This document shows, piece by piece, positions 1 through 5,832 of a stretch of 5,982 bases of DNA. The stretch is from positions 1-5,982 of the forward strand of contig DAOVUU010000178.1 of NCBI GenBank assembly GCA_030632405.1, given 5' to 3'. Source of the DNA: Desulfobulbaceae bacterium (GTDB taxonomy: Bacteria > Desulfobacterota > Desulfobulbia > Desulfobulbales > Desulfocapsaceae). The stretch's first letter is position 1; every line of letters begins with the position of its first letter. Under the pieces are notes generated by a model that ran no database searches, had not been told where the DNA came from, and worked only from the letters and a program-made list of their open reading frames with translations. The position numbers were made by a program, and so were the translations under genes.

Positions 1-102
1 CTTCTCGAAAAAATCAGCAATGCAAAACATAAGAGGATGCTTGTTCTGGAAAAGAAATCCCAGGACGAAATGAAAAAAATCCTTAAGAGCAGGGGCTGGT
101 AG
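1..102 (+). CDS. C-terminal end of an upstream gene, possibly a response regulator
   Basis: Frame 1 is open from the window edge to a TAG at 100-102 and encodes 33 residues, beginning LLEKISNAKHKRM and ending KILKSRGW. The start lies outside the window. The segment is Lys/Glu-rich and helical. Its LLEKI..AKHKR pattern resembles the last helix of a receiver (REC) domain: the receiver later in this window ends similarly, with LMEKIKLAYKKS at its residues 112-123. I infer, weakly, that this is the tail of another response regulator with a short extra helix. No catalytic residue is visible, so another family is possible. The gene runs in the same direction as everything downstream but is separated from the transporter by 171 bp, so it probably belongs to a different transcription unit. 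I see no convincing hairpin-plus-T-run terminator after it. Confidence 0.6.
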   Translation, partial: LLEKISNAKHKRMLVLEKKSQDEMKKILKSRGW

Positions 103-146
103 TCCCCTAACCTTTTATTGCAGGGTGATGTCGAGACAAGCCCCAT

Positions 147-175
147 TTTACCAGGCCGGTTTTATTTCATAGAAT
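147..175 (+). promoter_or_regulatory. Candidate sigma-70 promoter for the anion symporter
   Basis: A TTTACC -35-like hexamer (147-152; four of six matches to TTGACA) is followed by a 17-bp spacer and a TAGAAT -10-like hexamer (170-175; five of six matches to TATAAT). The predicted transcription start near 182 would leave a leader of about 90 nt before the symporter ATG. It is the best promoter-like match in the intergenic stretch 103-273. No GG-N10-GC sigma-54 element is seen there, so the neighbouring sigma-54 activator does not obviously act at this site. This is based on sequence match only. Confidence 0.45.
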
Positions 176-190
176 CTGCGAAAGGGTGAA

Positions 191-221
191 GTGCGCACCG
201 CATATAAAGATAATTTTTATC
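191..221. repeat. Two small palindromes in the symporter leader
   Basis: GTGCGCAC at 191-198 is a perfect 8-bp palindrome. It lies just downstream of the predicted transcription start. GATAA (209-213) and TTATC (217-221) form an inverted repeat with a 3-bp spacer. Either could be an operator half or a weak RNA hairpin in the leader. Repeats this short also arise by chance, so a regulatory role is only a possibility. Confidence 0.25.
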
Positions 222-260
222 ACTCTATTTAATTTGTTTGGTAACGGTAAAAAACGGAAG

Positions 261-267
261 AAAGGAA
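261..267 (+). promoter_or_regulatory. Ribosome binding site that decides the symporter start
   Basis: AAAGGAA lies 6-7 nt upstream of the ATG at 274. The in-frame TTG at 238 has no purine-rich site at a suitable distance, and the 12 residues it would add are not typical of the family. The ATG at 274 is therefore preferred. Confidence 0.7.
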
Positions 268-273
268 CCAGAT

Positions 274-1761
274 ATGGATCATTCGACAACAGCAGCAGCT
301 TTAGTTGGAGAGAGAGAAGCGATCGACTGGAAACGGCTGATTTTTATGTTTACAGGCATCGGTTTGTTCGTCTTTATTTACTACTGCCCACCCTGGCCGG
401 ATGCTATTGATCCCATGGGTGAACATTTTGTTTTGAGTACTCAGGCCAAAGGTGCTCTGGCTGTTTTTGCTCTGGCTGCAACCTGGTGGGTATTTGAAGT
501 GGTGCCAATAGGTGTTACCAGCCTGACTATCGGTGTTCTGCAGGCACTTTTTATGATCCGCGAGCCTAAAGTGGCGTTCAAGGATTTTATGGATCCTTCT
601 GTTCTTTTTATTTTTGGGTCAATTGTTATCGGTATGGTTTTTACTAAAACGGGATTAACAAGGCGTATCGCCTATAAAATGCTCTCTATTGTAGGTGAAA
701 AAACGAGCATGATATATCTTGGCTGTTTTGTCATGACCGGAGCGTTGACCCACCTCATGGCCCATACTGCGGTCGCTGCCACAATGTTTCCCCTGCTTAT
801 GGCCATCCATGCCTTCTATTCCAATGAAACCAAGACCAGATTCGGTAAAGGGCTTTTTATCGGCATGGCTTATGTGGCAGGTGCCGGAAGTATCGTCACC
901 CTGCTGGGTGCAGCACGGGGAGCTGTTGCTTTAGGTTTTTATAAAGATATCATGGAGGTGGATATCAGTTTTTTTCAACTTACCATGTATATGTTGCCTA
1001 TCGGCTGGATCATGATTTTCCTGCTGTGGGGTTTTTTCATGATTGTGTGCAGGCCTGAAAAATCACGAATCCCGGGCCTAAAGGAAAAAGCAAAGAGGAT
1101 GTATAATGAACTGGGCAGTTGGAGCAGAAATGAAATTTTGACAGCAGCTATTGTTGCTGGAACAATAGTGGTTATTGCCTTGAAAAATTTTGTTCCCGCT
1201 TTTGGAGGATTGGATAAAACGGGTATCCTGCTCTGTTCCACTATTGCTTTTTTTCTGCTGAATATTCTTGATATTGACGATCTTGAAGATATCCCCTGGA
1301 ATATTATTCTTCTTTTTGCCGGTGCTATGTCTATTGGTTTCTGTTTATGGGAAACGGGTGCCGCTAAATGGCTTGCCGTCAACTGGCTGGTTCTTTTTCA
1401 GAGCTCTCCGCCAATTGTCTTTGTCTTGGGCATGGCTTTTTTCGTTATGATGATGACCAATTTTATTATGAATGTCGCTGCCATTGCGATTTCCCTGCCA
1501 GTGGCCCTGGTGATTGCCCCATATCTTGGCGTTGCCGGTGAGGTAATTCTCTTTTCAGCACTTGTTGTTGCAGGTATGCCTTTTCTTTTGCTGGTCGGTG
1601 CGGCACCTAATGCTATTGCCTACAATTCGAAGCAGTTTACTCCCGGAGAATTTGTCATGTATGGTATTCCTGCGAGTATCCTGCTGATGCTGGTGACCTG
1701 GCTTGCAGTTTCAGTTATCTGGCCTCTGATGGGGATGCAGATTTATATTCCATTGATGTAG
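274..1761 (+). CDS. SLC13/DASS-family anion:sodium symporter
   Basis: This is a complete 495-residue integral membrane protein, a usual length for the divalent anion:sodium symporter (DASS, SLC13) family, whose members carry sulfate, di- and tricarboxylates across the inner membrane with Na+. A short polar N-terminus leads into roughly 11-12 hydrophobic segments. Family landmarks are the helix-rich stretch at about 57-95 (AKGALAVFALAATWWVFEVV), the first repeat core around AHTAVAATMFPL (163-174), the second around MNVAAIAISLP (399-409), and GAAPNAIAY (443-450), which matches the PPNAI region following the second core. In characterised members the two cores carry Ser-Asn-Thr motifs that bind Na+ and substrate. 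Here they read Ala-His-Thr and Met-Asn-Val, so substrate and coupling cannot be assigned; sulfate or a C4-dicarboxylate are the obvious candidates. It appears to have its own promoter and stands 111 bp before the regulatory genes. An unrelated permease family is unlikely. Confidence 0.85.
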   Translation: MDHSTTAAALVGEREAIDWKRLIFMFTGIGLFVFIYYCPPWPDAIDPMGEHFVLSTQAKGALAVFALAATWWVFEVVPIGVTSLTIGVLQALFMIREPKVAFKDFMDPSVLFIFGSIVIGMVFTKTGLTRRIAYKMLSIVGEKTSMIYLGCFVMTGALTHLMAHTAVAATMFPLLMAIHAFYSNETKTRFGKGLFIGMAYVAGAGSIVTLLGAARGAVALGFYKDIMEVDISFFQLTMYMLPIGWIMIFLLWGFFMIVCRPEKSRIPGLKEKAKRMYNELGSWSRNEILTAAIVAGTIVVIALKNFVPAFGGLDKTGILLCSTIAFFLLNILDIDDLEDIPWNIILLFAGAMSIGFCLWETGAAKWLAVNWLVLFQSSPPIVFVLGMAFFVMMMTNFIMNVAAIAISLPVALVIAPYLGVAGEVILFSALVVAGMPFLLLVGAAPNAIAYNSKQFTPGEFVMYGIPASILLMLVTWLAVSVIWPLMGMQIYIPLM

Positions 1762-1766
1762 AAATA

Positions 1767-1797
1767 TTGAAATTTTACTTTTGAAACGTTTTAAAAC
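1767..1797 (+). promoter_or_regulatory. Candidate promoter and overlapping palindromes before the sigma-54 activator
   Basis: The 111-bp gap 1762-1872 is AT-rich. TTGAAA (1767-1772), a 17-bp spacer and TTTAAA (1790-1795) form a moderate sigma-70-like pair. Two interlocked perfect palindromes overlap the -10 side: AAACGTTT (1784-1791) and GTTTTAAAAC (1788-1797). A repressor or autoregulatory site would fit here, but AT-rich palindromes are common. A perfect TTGACA also occurs at 1825-1830, with no good -10 at the right distance (GATCTG at 1848-1853). No terminator was seen after the symporter, so read-through is possible. Confidence 0.3.
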
Positions 1798-1872
1798 ATT
1801 ATAGAACAGTAGGTGATGGCGGTTTTGACAGCATAAATAAGTAAAACGATCTGTTTCGGGATTAATACAATT

Positions 1873-3291
1873 ATGAAATCCACAGACACCGATGTTTTTG
1901 ACAAAATAAAAATTACAGAGATATTGAATGGTATCCCCCATGGGACTGTTATTTTGGACAGGGATCTCTGTATTGTGGAAATGAATAGTTCTCTTGAGCT
2001 TCTCAGTGGTTTCACAACATCTGAAGCCAGAGGAGTACGCGCTGATTTTATATTACGGTGTAATATTGGCAAGAGTGGGAAGCTGTTTCGCAAACTACTT
2101 GAAACGGGGGAATCGCTCTCTGTTGAGGGAAATATTATCACCCATGATCATAAAAATAAACCTATTCATTTCACAGTTTCTTCCTTTAAAGATGAAAATG
2201 GTCACCCTGTCGGTCTCTTTATCTTTCTTGAGGATATTTCAATTTTACACTCTTTTGATCAAAAAGGATCTAGCCGTGACGGATTGAAGGATATTTTGGG
2301 ACATAGTCCCAAAATGCTTGAGATGTTAGAGCTCATGCCTGTGCTTGCCCATACCGATGCTTCGGTTCTTATCACGGGAGAAACAGGTACTGGTAAAGAT
2401 CTGGTCGCTGAAGCTCTTCATAATGCATCAAAAAGATCACGACATTCATTTATTAAAATAAATTGTGGAGCTCTTCCCGAATCCCTGCTGGAATCTGAAT
2501 TGTTTGGCCATGTCAGAGGTGCTTTCACGGGTGCTGTAAAGGATAAACCCGGATTGTTCCGCCTGGCTCAAAATGGGACCATTTTTCTCACAGAGATAGG
2601 AGACCTGCCGCTTTCCCTGCAGGTGAAGCTCCTTTCGGTACTCGATGACAGAGAATTTTTTCCAGTGGGTGGTGTAAAAAAAATAAAGGTCAATGTTCGC
2701 ATCATTGCGGCAACTCATCGCAGTCTGCGAGAACTTGTAAAACGGGGGGAATTCAGGGAAGACCTTTTCTATCGGTTGAATGTCCTTCGTCTGCATTTAC
2801 CCGCCCTGAGAGAAAGAGACGGAGATATTCGACTGTTCCTCGACCATTTTCTCAGGAAATTTAACACCAGCCTGAACAAGTCCATTAAAGAGTATAGTGA
2901 AAAGGCTATTGAAATTCTGACTGGTTATCATTATCCGGGAAATGTTCGTGAACTGAGGAATATTGTCGAGTACGCAGTGCATATATGCCAGGGAAAGAGC
3001 GTAAAAAAGGAAAGTTTGCCGGAATATATTTTCTTTCCTCAGGTTGATCTTGAGGTGAAGGAGAAACAGGAAAATGGACAAGTTCCTATCGATAAGTCAA
3101 TCCAGAATCAACCTGAAGCAGATCAAGTTACATATTCTAACCCCACCGAGAGAGGGTGGAGTGATATAGAAAAGGAGATGATTATCAATGCCTTGAAAAA
3201 AACCGGAGGTAACCGATCTAAATCCGCTTTAGAATTGGGCTGGGGGAGAACAACTCTGTGGCGGAAACTGAAGCATTATAATTTAAATTAA
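1873..3291 (+). CDS. PAS-domain sigma-54-dependent transcriptional activator
   Basis: This 472-residue bacterial enhancer-binding protein should use ATP hydrolysis to remodel sigma-54 RNA polymerase at -24/-12 promoters. An N-terminal PAS domain spans about 12-118 (GTVILDRDLCIVEMNSSLEL, then a FLEDIS exit strand). The AAA+ domain spans about 137-375: Walker A GETGTGKD 169-176, sigma-54 contact loop GAFTGA 216-221 intact, Walker B IFLTEIGDLP from 237, sensor I IIAATHR 277-283, arginine-finger region FREDLFYRLN 294-303, and sensor II GNVRELRN 356-363. A charged linker precedes a Fis-type helix-turn-helix at about 430-472 (core NRSKSALELGWGRTTLWRKL). The Walker B aspartate is replaced by Thr240, while the catalytic Glu241 is kept. 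There is no receiver domain, so input is probably a ligand or redox state sensed by PAS. No good Shine-Dalgarno sequence precedes the ATG. Its targets are unknown; adjacent genes are plausible. Confidence 0.92.
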   Translation: MKSTDTDVFDKIKITEILNGIPHGTVILDRDLCIVEMNSSLELLSGFTTSEARGVRADFILRCNIGKSGKLFRKLLETGESLSVEGNIITHDHKNKPIHFTVSSFKDENGHPVGLFIFLEDISILHSFDQKGSSRDGLKDILGHSPKMLEMLELMPVLAHTDASVLITGETGTGKDLVAEALHNASKRSRHSFIKINCGALPESLLESELFGHVRGAFTGAVKDKPGLFRLAQNGTIFLTEIGDLPLSLQVKLLSVLDDREFFPVGGVKKIKVNVRIIAATHRSLRELVKRGEFREDLFYRLNVLRLHLPALRERDGDIRLFLDHFLRKFNTSLNKSIKEYSEKAIEILTGYHYPGNVRELRNIVEYAVHICQGKSVKKESLPEYIFFPQVDLEVKEKQENGQVPIDKSIQNQPEADQVTYSNPTERGWSDIEKEMIINALKKTGGNRSKSALELGWGRTTLWRKLKHYNLN

Positions 3292-3305
3292 ACAGAAATT
3301 TTCTC

Positions 3306-3659
3306 ATGAGAATCCTTATCACCATTCAAAATAAAAGTGTGGCACCACGGTTTGATCTGACTACAGAAGTAGTGATAGCGCTGTGTGAAGGCCAGACGAT
3401 CATTGGTAAACCAAGAACCATATTGATGACACGTCCTTCCTCTGAAGAATTGTGTGCCTTAATAATTAAAGAAAATATTAACACAGTTGTCTGCAACGGC
3501 ATCGAAGAAAGTCATTTGCAGTATCTTACCTGGAAAAGAATGAAGGTTATTCATTCGGTGGTCGGGCCGTACAGAGAAGCCTTGAAAGCTTTAACCGGTG
3601 GTTTTTTACGATCTGGAACTATTCTGGAAGGAGCAAAACAGGGTGTGAAAAATGGCTGA
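3306..3659 (+). CDS. NifX/NifB-C-like iron-molybdenum cofactor-binding domain protein
   Basis: This 117-residue protein is a single small alpha/beta domain matching the dinitrogenase Fe-Mo cofactor family (NifX, NifY, C-terminal part of NifB; Pfam Nitro_FeMo-Co). The match rests on an opening strand MRILITIQNKSVAPRFD where NifX-type proteins have a strand followed by a phase around 'G/P-R-F', a central strand with a Gly turn (NTVVCNGIEE, 59-68), and the later KVIHSVVGPYREALKAL (80-96). Family members bind or carry metal clusters, and many occur outside nitrogen fixation. Cys27, Cys50 and Cys63 and His70 and His83 are possible ligands but do not form a recognised motif. It starts 14 nt after the activator without a clear ribosome site and overlaps the next kinase by 8 nt, which ties it to the signalling operon. 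No nif gene is visible, so a nitrogenase role is unlikely. The family call is fairly secure; the function is not known. Confidence 0.75.
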   Translation: MRILITIQNKSVAPRFDLTTEVVIALCEGQTIIGKPRTILMTRPSSEELCALIIKENINTVVCNGIEESHLQYLTWKRMKVIHSVVGPYREALKALTGGFLRSGTILEGAKQGVKNG

Positions 3660-5385
3660 TTTTTTAAAAAAAACACGACATTTTTTCTTTCCTTTTTTAG
3701 GTGAAGATCACACCGACGGAGGCTATGGCCGTTTTCGCCTTATGCTGTACGGGGCCATGTTCCTTATTTCGTTTACCCCGCTTATACTTGCCACCGGTTT
3801 GAGTTCGAGGGAGCATAAAAAACTTCTGCAGATTCAGGAACAGGAACAGCTGGTTTCATCTATAGAGGGCGCCCAGAACACGATTGAAGCATTTATACAT
3901 GAATTGCAATCCATGGTCAGGTTCGTTGCCGGAGAGTACAGCTATGAAGAGCTTCTTGAACAGGGTAGGATCAGTGAACTCTTTGCTCATTTAAAGGGCC
4001 AATACCCGGGTTTTGTAGATATGGGTGTTATCGGTCCTGACGGTATTCAAAAAAAATATGCAGGGCCCTTTCGGCTCGAAGGGTATGACTACAGTGAGCA
4101 GGACTGGTATGTAAAGGTTCTTACCAGACAGCTTTATATCAGTGACGTCTTTATGGGGTTTAGAAAATTACCTCATTTTGTCATTGCAGTAAGTAATAAA
4201 CTGCCTGGAAAGGAAGAATACTGGGTTCTACGTTTAAGTGTAGATTATGAGACTCTTGCGAATTACGTTTCAACCGTAAATACCAGGCCTTCTCAGGATA
4301 TTTTTCTGGTAAACAATCAAGGTCGTTTACAGACTAAATCTATCATATTTGGTGATATCCTGGACATGTGTCCTTTTTTTACCCACTATAAAAAGGGTGA
4401 GACAGTTATCCATTATTCAGATTATAAGGGTAAAAAGTATCTGAGGTCATATGTACAGATTAAGAATAGTCCGTGGATGGTGGTCATAGTCATAGAAGGG
4501 TATATGTACGGGGAAAAGTGGTCTTCACATCGCCTTCGAGTGCGTATGATTTTTCTGGGATGTACGGTCCTGATTCTGTTAGTTGTTGTGCCGCTGGTAA
4601 ATACAATAACGAATCGCCTGCAGGAAGCAGATCAAAATCGTAATCAAGCCGTAATTGAGTCACAGTACACTAATAAATTTGCATCTATCGGACGACTGGC
4701 TGCAGGAGTGGCCCACGAAATTAATAATCCTCTTGCCATTATTGACCAAAAGGCCGGGCTGGTTACAGACCTTATGGAAATTTCAGAAGAGTTTGAGCAT
4801 AAGGATAAGCTGCTGCATTCTGTTGATGGAATTTTGACTGCAGTTCAGCGCTGTAAAGTAATCACCCACCGTCTTCTGGGTTTTGCCAGGAGAATGGATG
4901 TTGCCTTTGAACATATTGATGTCAGTGACCTTATCAATGAGGTACTCGGCTTTCTGGAAGGAGAGGCGTTGTACAGCCGTATTCGATTTGAGAAATATTT
5001 TGCTGAGAACCTTCCTATGGTTTTCAGTGATCGCGGACAATTGCAGCAGATTTTTCTAAATATTATCAACAATGCTATTGATGCCGTCGGCAAGGATGGT
5101 CTGATCGTTTTTTCTGCTGAACTCGATAACCGGACGATGGTAAACATAAAAATCAAGGATTCGGGGCCCGGTATGTCTCATGAAACTGTTAAGCGCATCT
5201 TCGATCCCTTTTTCACTACGAAGGAGGCCGGTAAAGGTACCGGGCTTGGGCTTTCGATAACATATGGACTGGTAAACAAACTGGGCGGAAAAATTTCGGT
5301 TGAATCTAAAATAGGTCAGGGGACAACTTTTTCTGTATGCCTGCCGATAAATGATGCACGCAATGAGGGGAACTATAGTGGATAA
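3652..5385 (+). CDS. Membrane sensor histidine kinase with periplasmic Cache-type domain
   Basis: This 577-residue kinase should autophosphorylate on His and pass the phosphate to a receiver. A short cytoplasmic N-terminus leads to TM1 (about 30-49). A periplasmic region of about 245 residues follows with Cache-like features: DMGVIGPDG, then YAGPFRLEGYDYSEQDWY and the SDVFMGFRKLPHFVIAVSN stretch. TM2 is at about 299-317. A short coiled linker, with no obvious HAMP domain, leads to the HisKA H-box GVAHEINNPLA with His355. The ATPase domain has an N-box around 470-477 (NIINNAID), G1 DSGPG 503-507, F-box FDPFFTT 517-523 and G2 GKGTGLG 527-533, so it appears fully active. Cache domains usually bind small extracellular ligands such as carboxylates or amino acids; the ligand here is unknown. 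The ATG at 3652 has AGGGTG 6 nt upstream and overlaps the NifX-like gene by 8 nt. The partner is very likely the receiver gene that overlaps its end. Confidence 0.92.
   Translation: MADFLKKTRHFFFPFLGEDHTDGGYGRFRLMLYGAMFLISFTPLILATGLSSREHKKLLQIQEQEQLVSSIEGAQNTIEAFIHELQSMVRFVAGEYSYEELLEQGRISELFAHLKGQYPGFVDMGVIGPDGIQKKYAGPFRLEGYDYSEQDWYVKVLTRQLYISDVFMGFRKLPHFVIAVSNKLPGKEEYWVLRLSVDYETLANYVSTVNTRPSQDIFLVNNQGRLQTKSIIFGDILDMCPFFTHYKKGETVIHYSDYKGKKYLRSYVQIKNSPWMVVIVIEGYMYGEKWSSHRLRVRMIFLGCTVLILLVVVPLVNTITNRLQEADQNRNQAVIESQYTNKFASIGRLAAGVAHEINNPLAIIDQKAGLVTDLMEISEEFEHKDKLLHSVDGILTAVQRCKVITHRLLGFARRMDVAFEHIDVSDLINEVLGFLEGEALYSRIRFEKYFAENLPMVFSDRGQLQQIFLNIINNAIDAVGKDGLIVFSAELDNRTMVNIKIKDSGPGMSHETVKRIFDPFFTTKEAGKGTGLGLSITYGLVNKLGGKISVESKIGQGTTFSVCLPINDARNEGNYSG
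5365..5370 (+). promoter_or_regulatory. Ribosome binding site that decides the response regulator start
   Basis: GAGGGG ends 7 nt before the GTG at 5378. From that GTG the protein starts MDKIRVLIVDDE, the normal beginning of a receiver domain. The in-frame ATGs at 5351, 5354 and 5363 would add a nonconserved tail of up to nine residues and would overlap the kinase further, with no comparable ribosome site. Confidence 0.65.
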
Positions 5386-5761
5386 AATAAGAGTACTCAT
5401 AGTAGATGATGAGATCGAATTTGGCGAAGCACTGGCAGAACGCCTGGCCTTGAGGAACTTTTTACCGGAGATAGCAGACAGTGGCAGTGGAGGGCTGGAA
5501 GCACTTGAAGGAGGCCTGCATCCTGATGTTATCCTTCTCGACCTTAAAATGCCTGATATGAGTGGTTTTGACGTTCTGGTTGAAGTGAAACGTAAATACC
5601 CCTCTATTGAGGTGATTATGCTTACAGGGCATGGCGCAGCTACTGGTGGTATAGACAGTATGGAGCGGGGGGCATTTGATTTTATTATGAAGCCGGTTGA
5701 TCTTGCCGAGTTGATGGAAAAGATAAAACTGGCTTATAAGAAAAGTATTTCCACTTCGTAG
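5378..5761 (+). CDS. Receiver-only (CheY-like) response regulator
   Basis: This 127-residue protein is a single REC domain with all the active-site residues: the acidic pair D10-D11 (VLIVDDE), phosphoacceptor Asp55 (VILLDLKMPDMSG), the switch Thr83 (VIMLTGHG) and Lys105 (FIMKPVD). It ends directly after the last REC helix, so there is no DNA-binding, enzymatic or HD-GYP output. It must act by protein contact, as a phosphate shuttle, or as a phosphate sink. It starts at a GTG that overlaps the upstream kinase by 8 nt (GTGGATAA), so the two are probably translated together and form a cognate pair. A second kinase gene begins 71 nt downstream and may also use this receiver. Whether it feeds the sigma-54 activator is unknown, as that protein lacks a receiver or obvious phosphotransfer domain. 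Confidence 0.9.
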   Translation: MDKIRVLIVDDEIEFGEALAERLALRNFLPEIADSGSGGLEALEGGLHPDVILLDLKMPDMSGFDVLVEVKRKYPSIEVIMLTGHGAATGGIDSMERGAFDFIMKPVDLAELMEKIKLAYKKSISTS

Positions 5762-5811
5762 GAGTCGGGAAAAGGTTTTCTTTGTAGTTCCAGGCTTATT
5801 GCCGGCATATC

Positions 5812-5824
5812 GAGGAGAGGGGGG
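5812..5824 (+). promoter_or_regulatory. Strong purine-rich ribosome binding site of the second kinase
   Basis: GAGGAGAGGGGGG ends 8 nt before the ATG at 5833. It is the richest Shine-Dalgarno-like stretch in the window. It supports this ATG as the true start, which matters because it means the kinase has almost no sequence before its H-box. Confidence 0.65.
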
Positions 5825-5832
5825 ATTTCAAA

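Noticed and set aside
238..273. TTG upstream start for the symporter
   Set aside because: It has no ribosome site, and AAAGGAA is correctly spaced for the ATG at 274.
186..410. A 74-codon + strand ORF overlapping the symporter start
   Set aside because: It overlaps the symporter N-terminus in another frame, has no family resemblance and no good ribosome site; the symporter frame carries the conserved protein.
975..1382. A 135-codon - strand ORF inside the symporter gene
   Set aside because: It is an antisense shadow of a well-supported membrane protein and has no recognisable domain. The other - strand ORFs in the window are rejected for the same reason.
1818..1832. Sigma-54-like promoter before the activator gene
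   Set aside because: GG at 1818-1819 and GC at 1831-1832 are separated by 11 bp rather than 10, which is normally inactive.
3340..3355. TGGCAC resembling a sigma-54 -24 element
   Set aside because: The position expected for GC reads TG, and the site lies within the NifX-like coding sequence.
5351..5377. Upstream ATG starts for the receiver protein
   Set aside because: The GTG at 5378 has a better-spaced GAGGGG site and gives the standard receiver N-terminus.
5768..5785. GAAAA-GG-TTTTC as a terminator after the receiver gene
   Set aside because: The loop would be only 2 nt with a 5-bp AT-rich stem and no proper T-run, so it is not a credible terminator.
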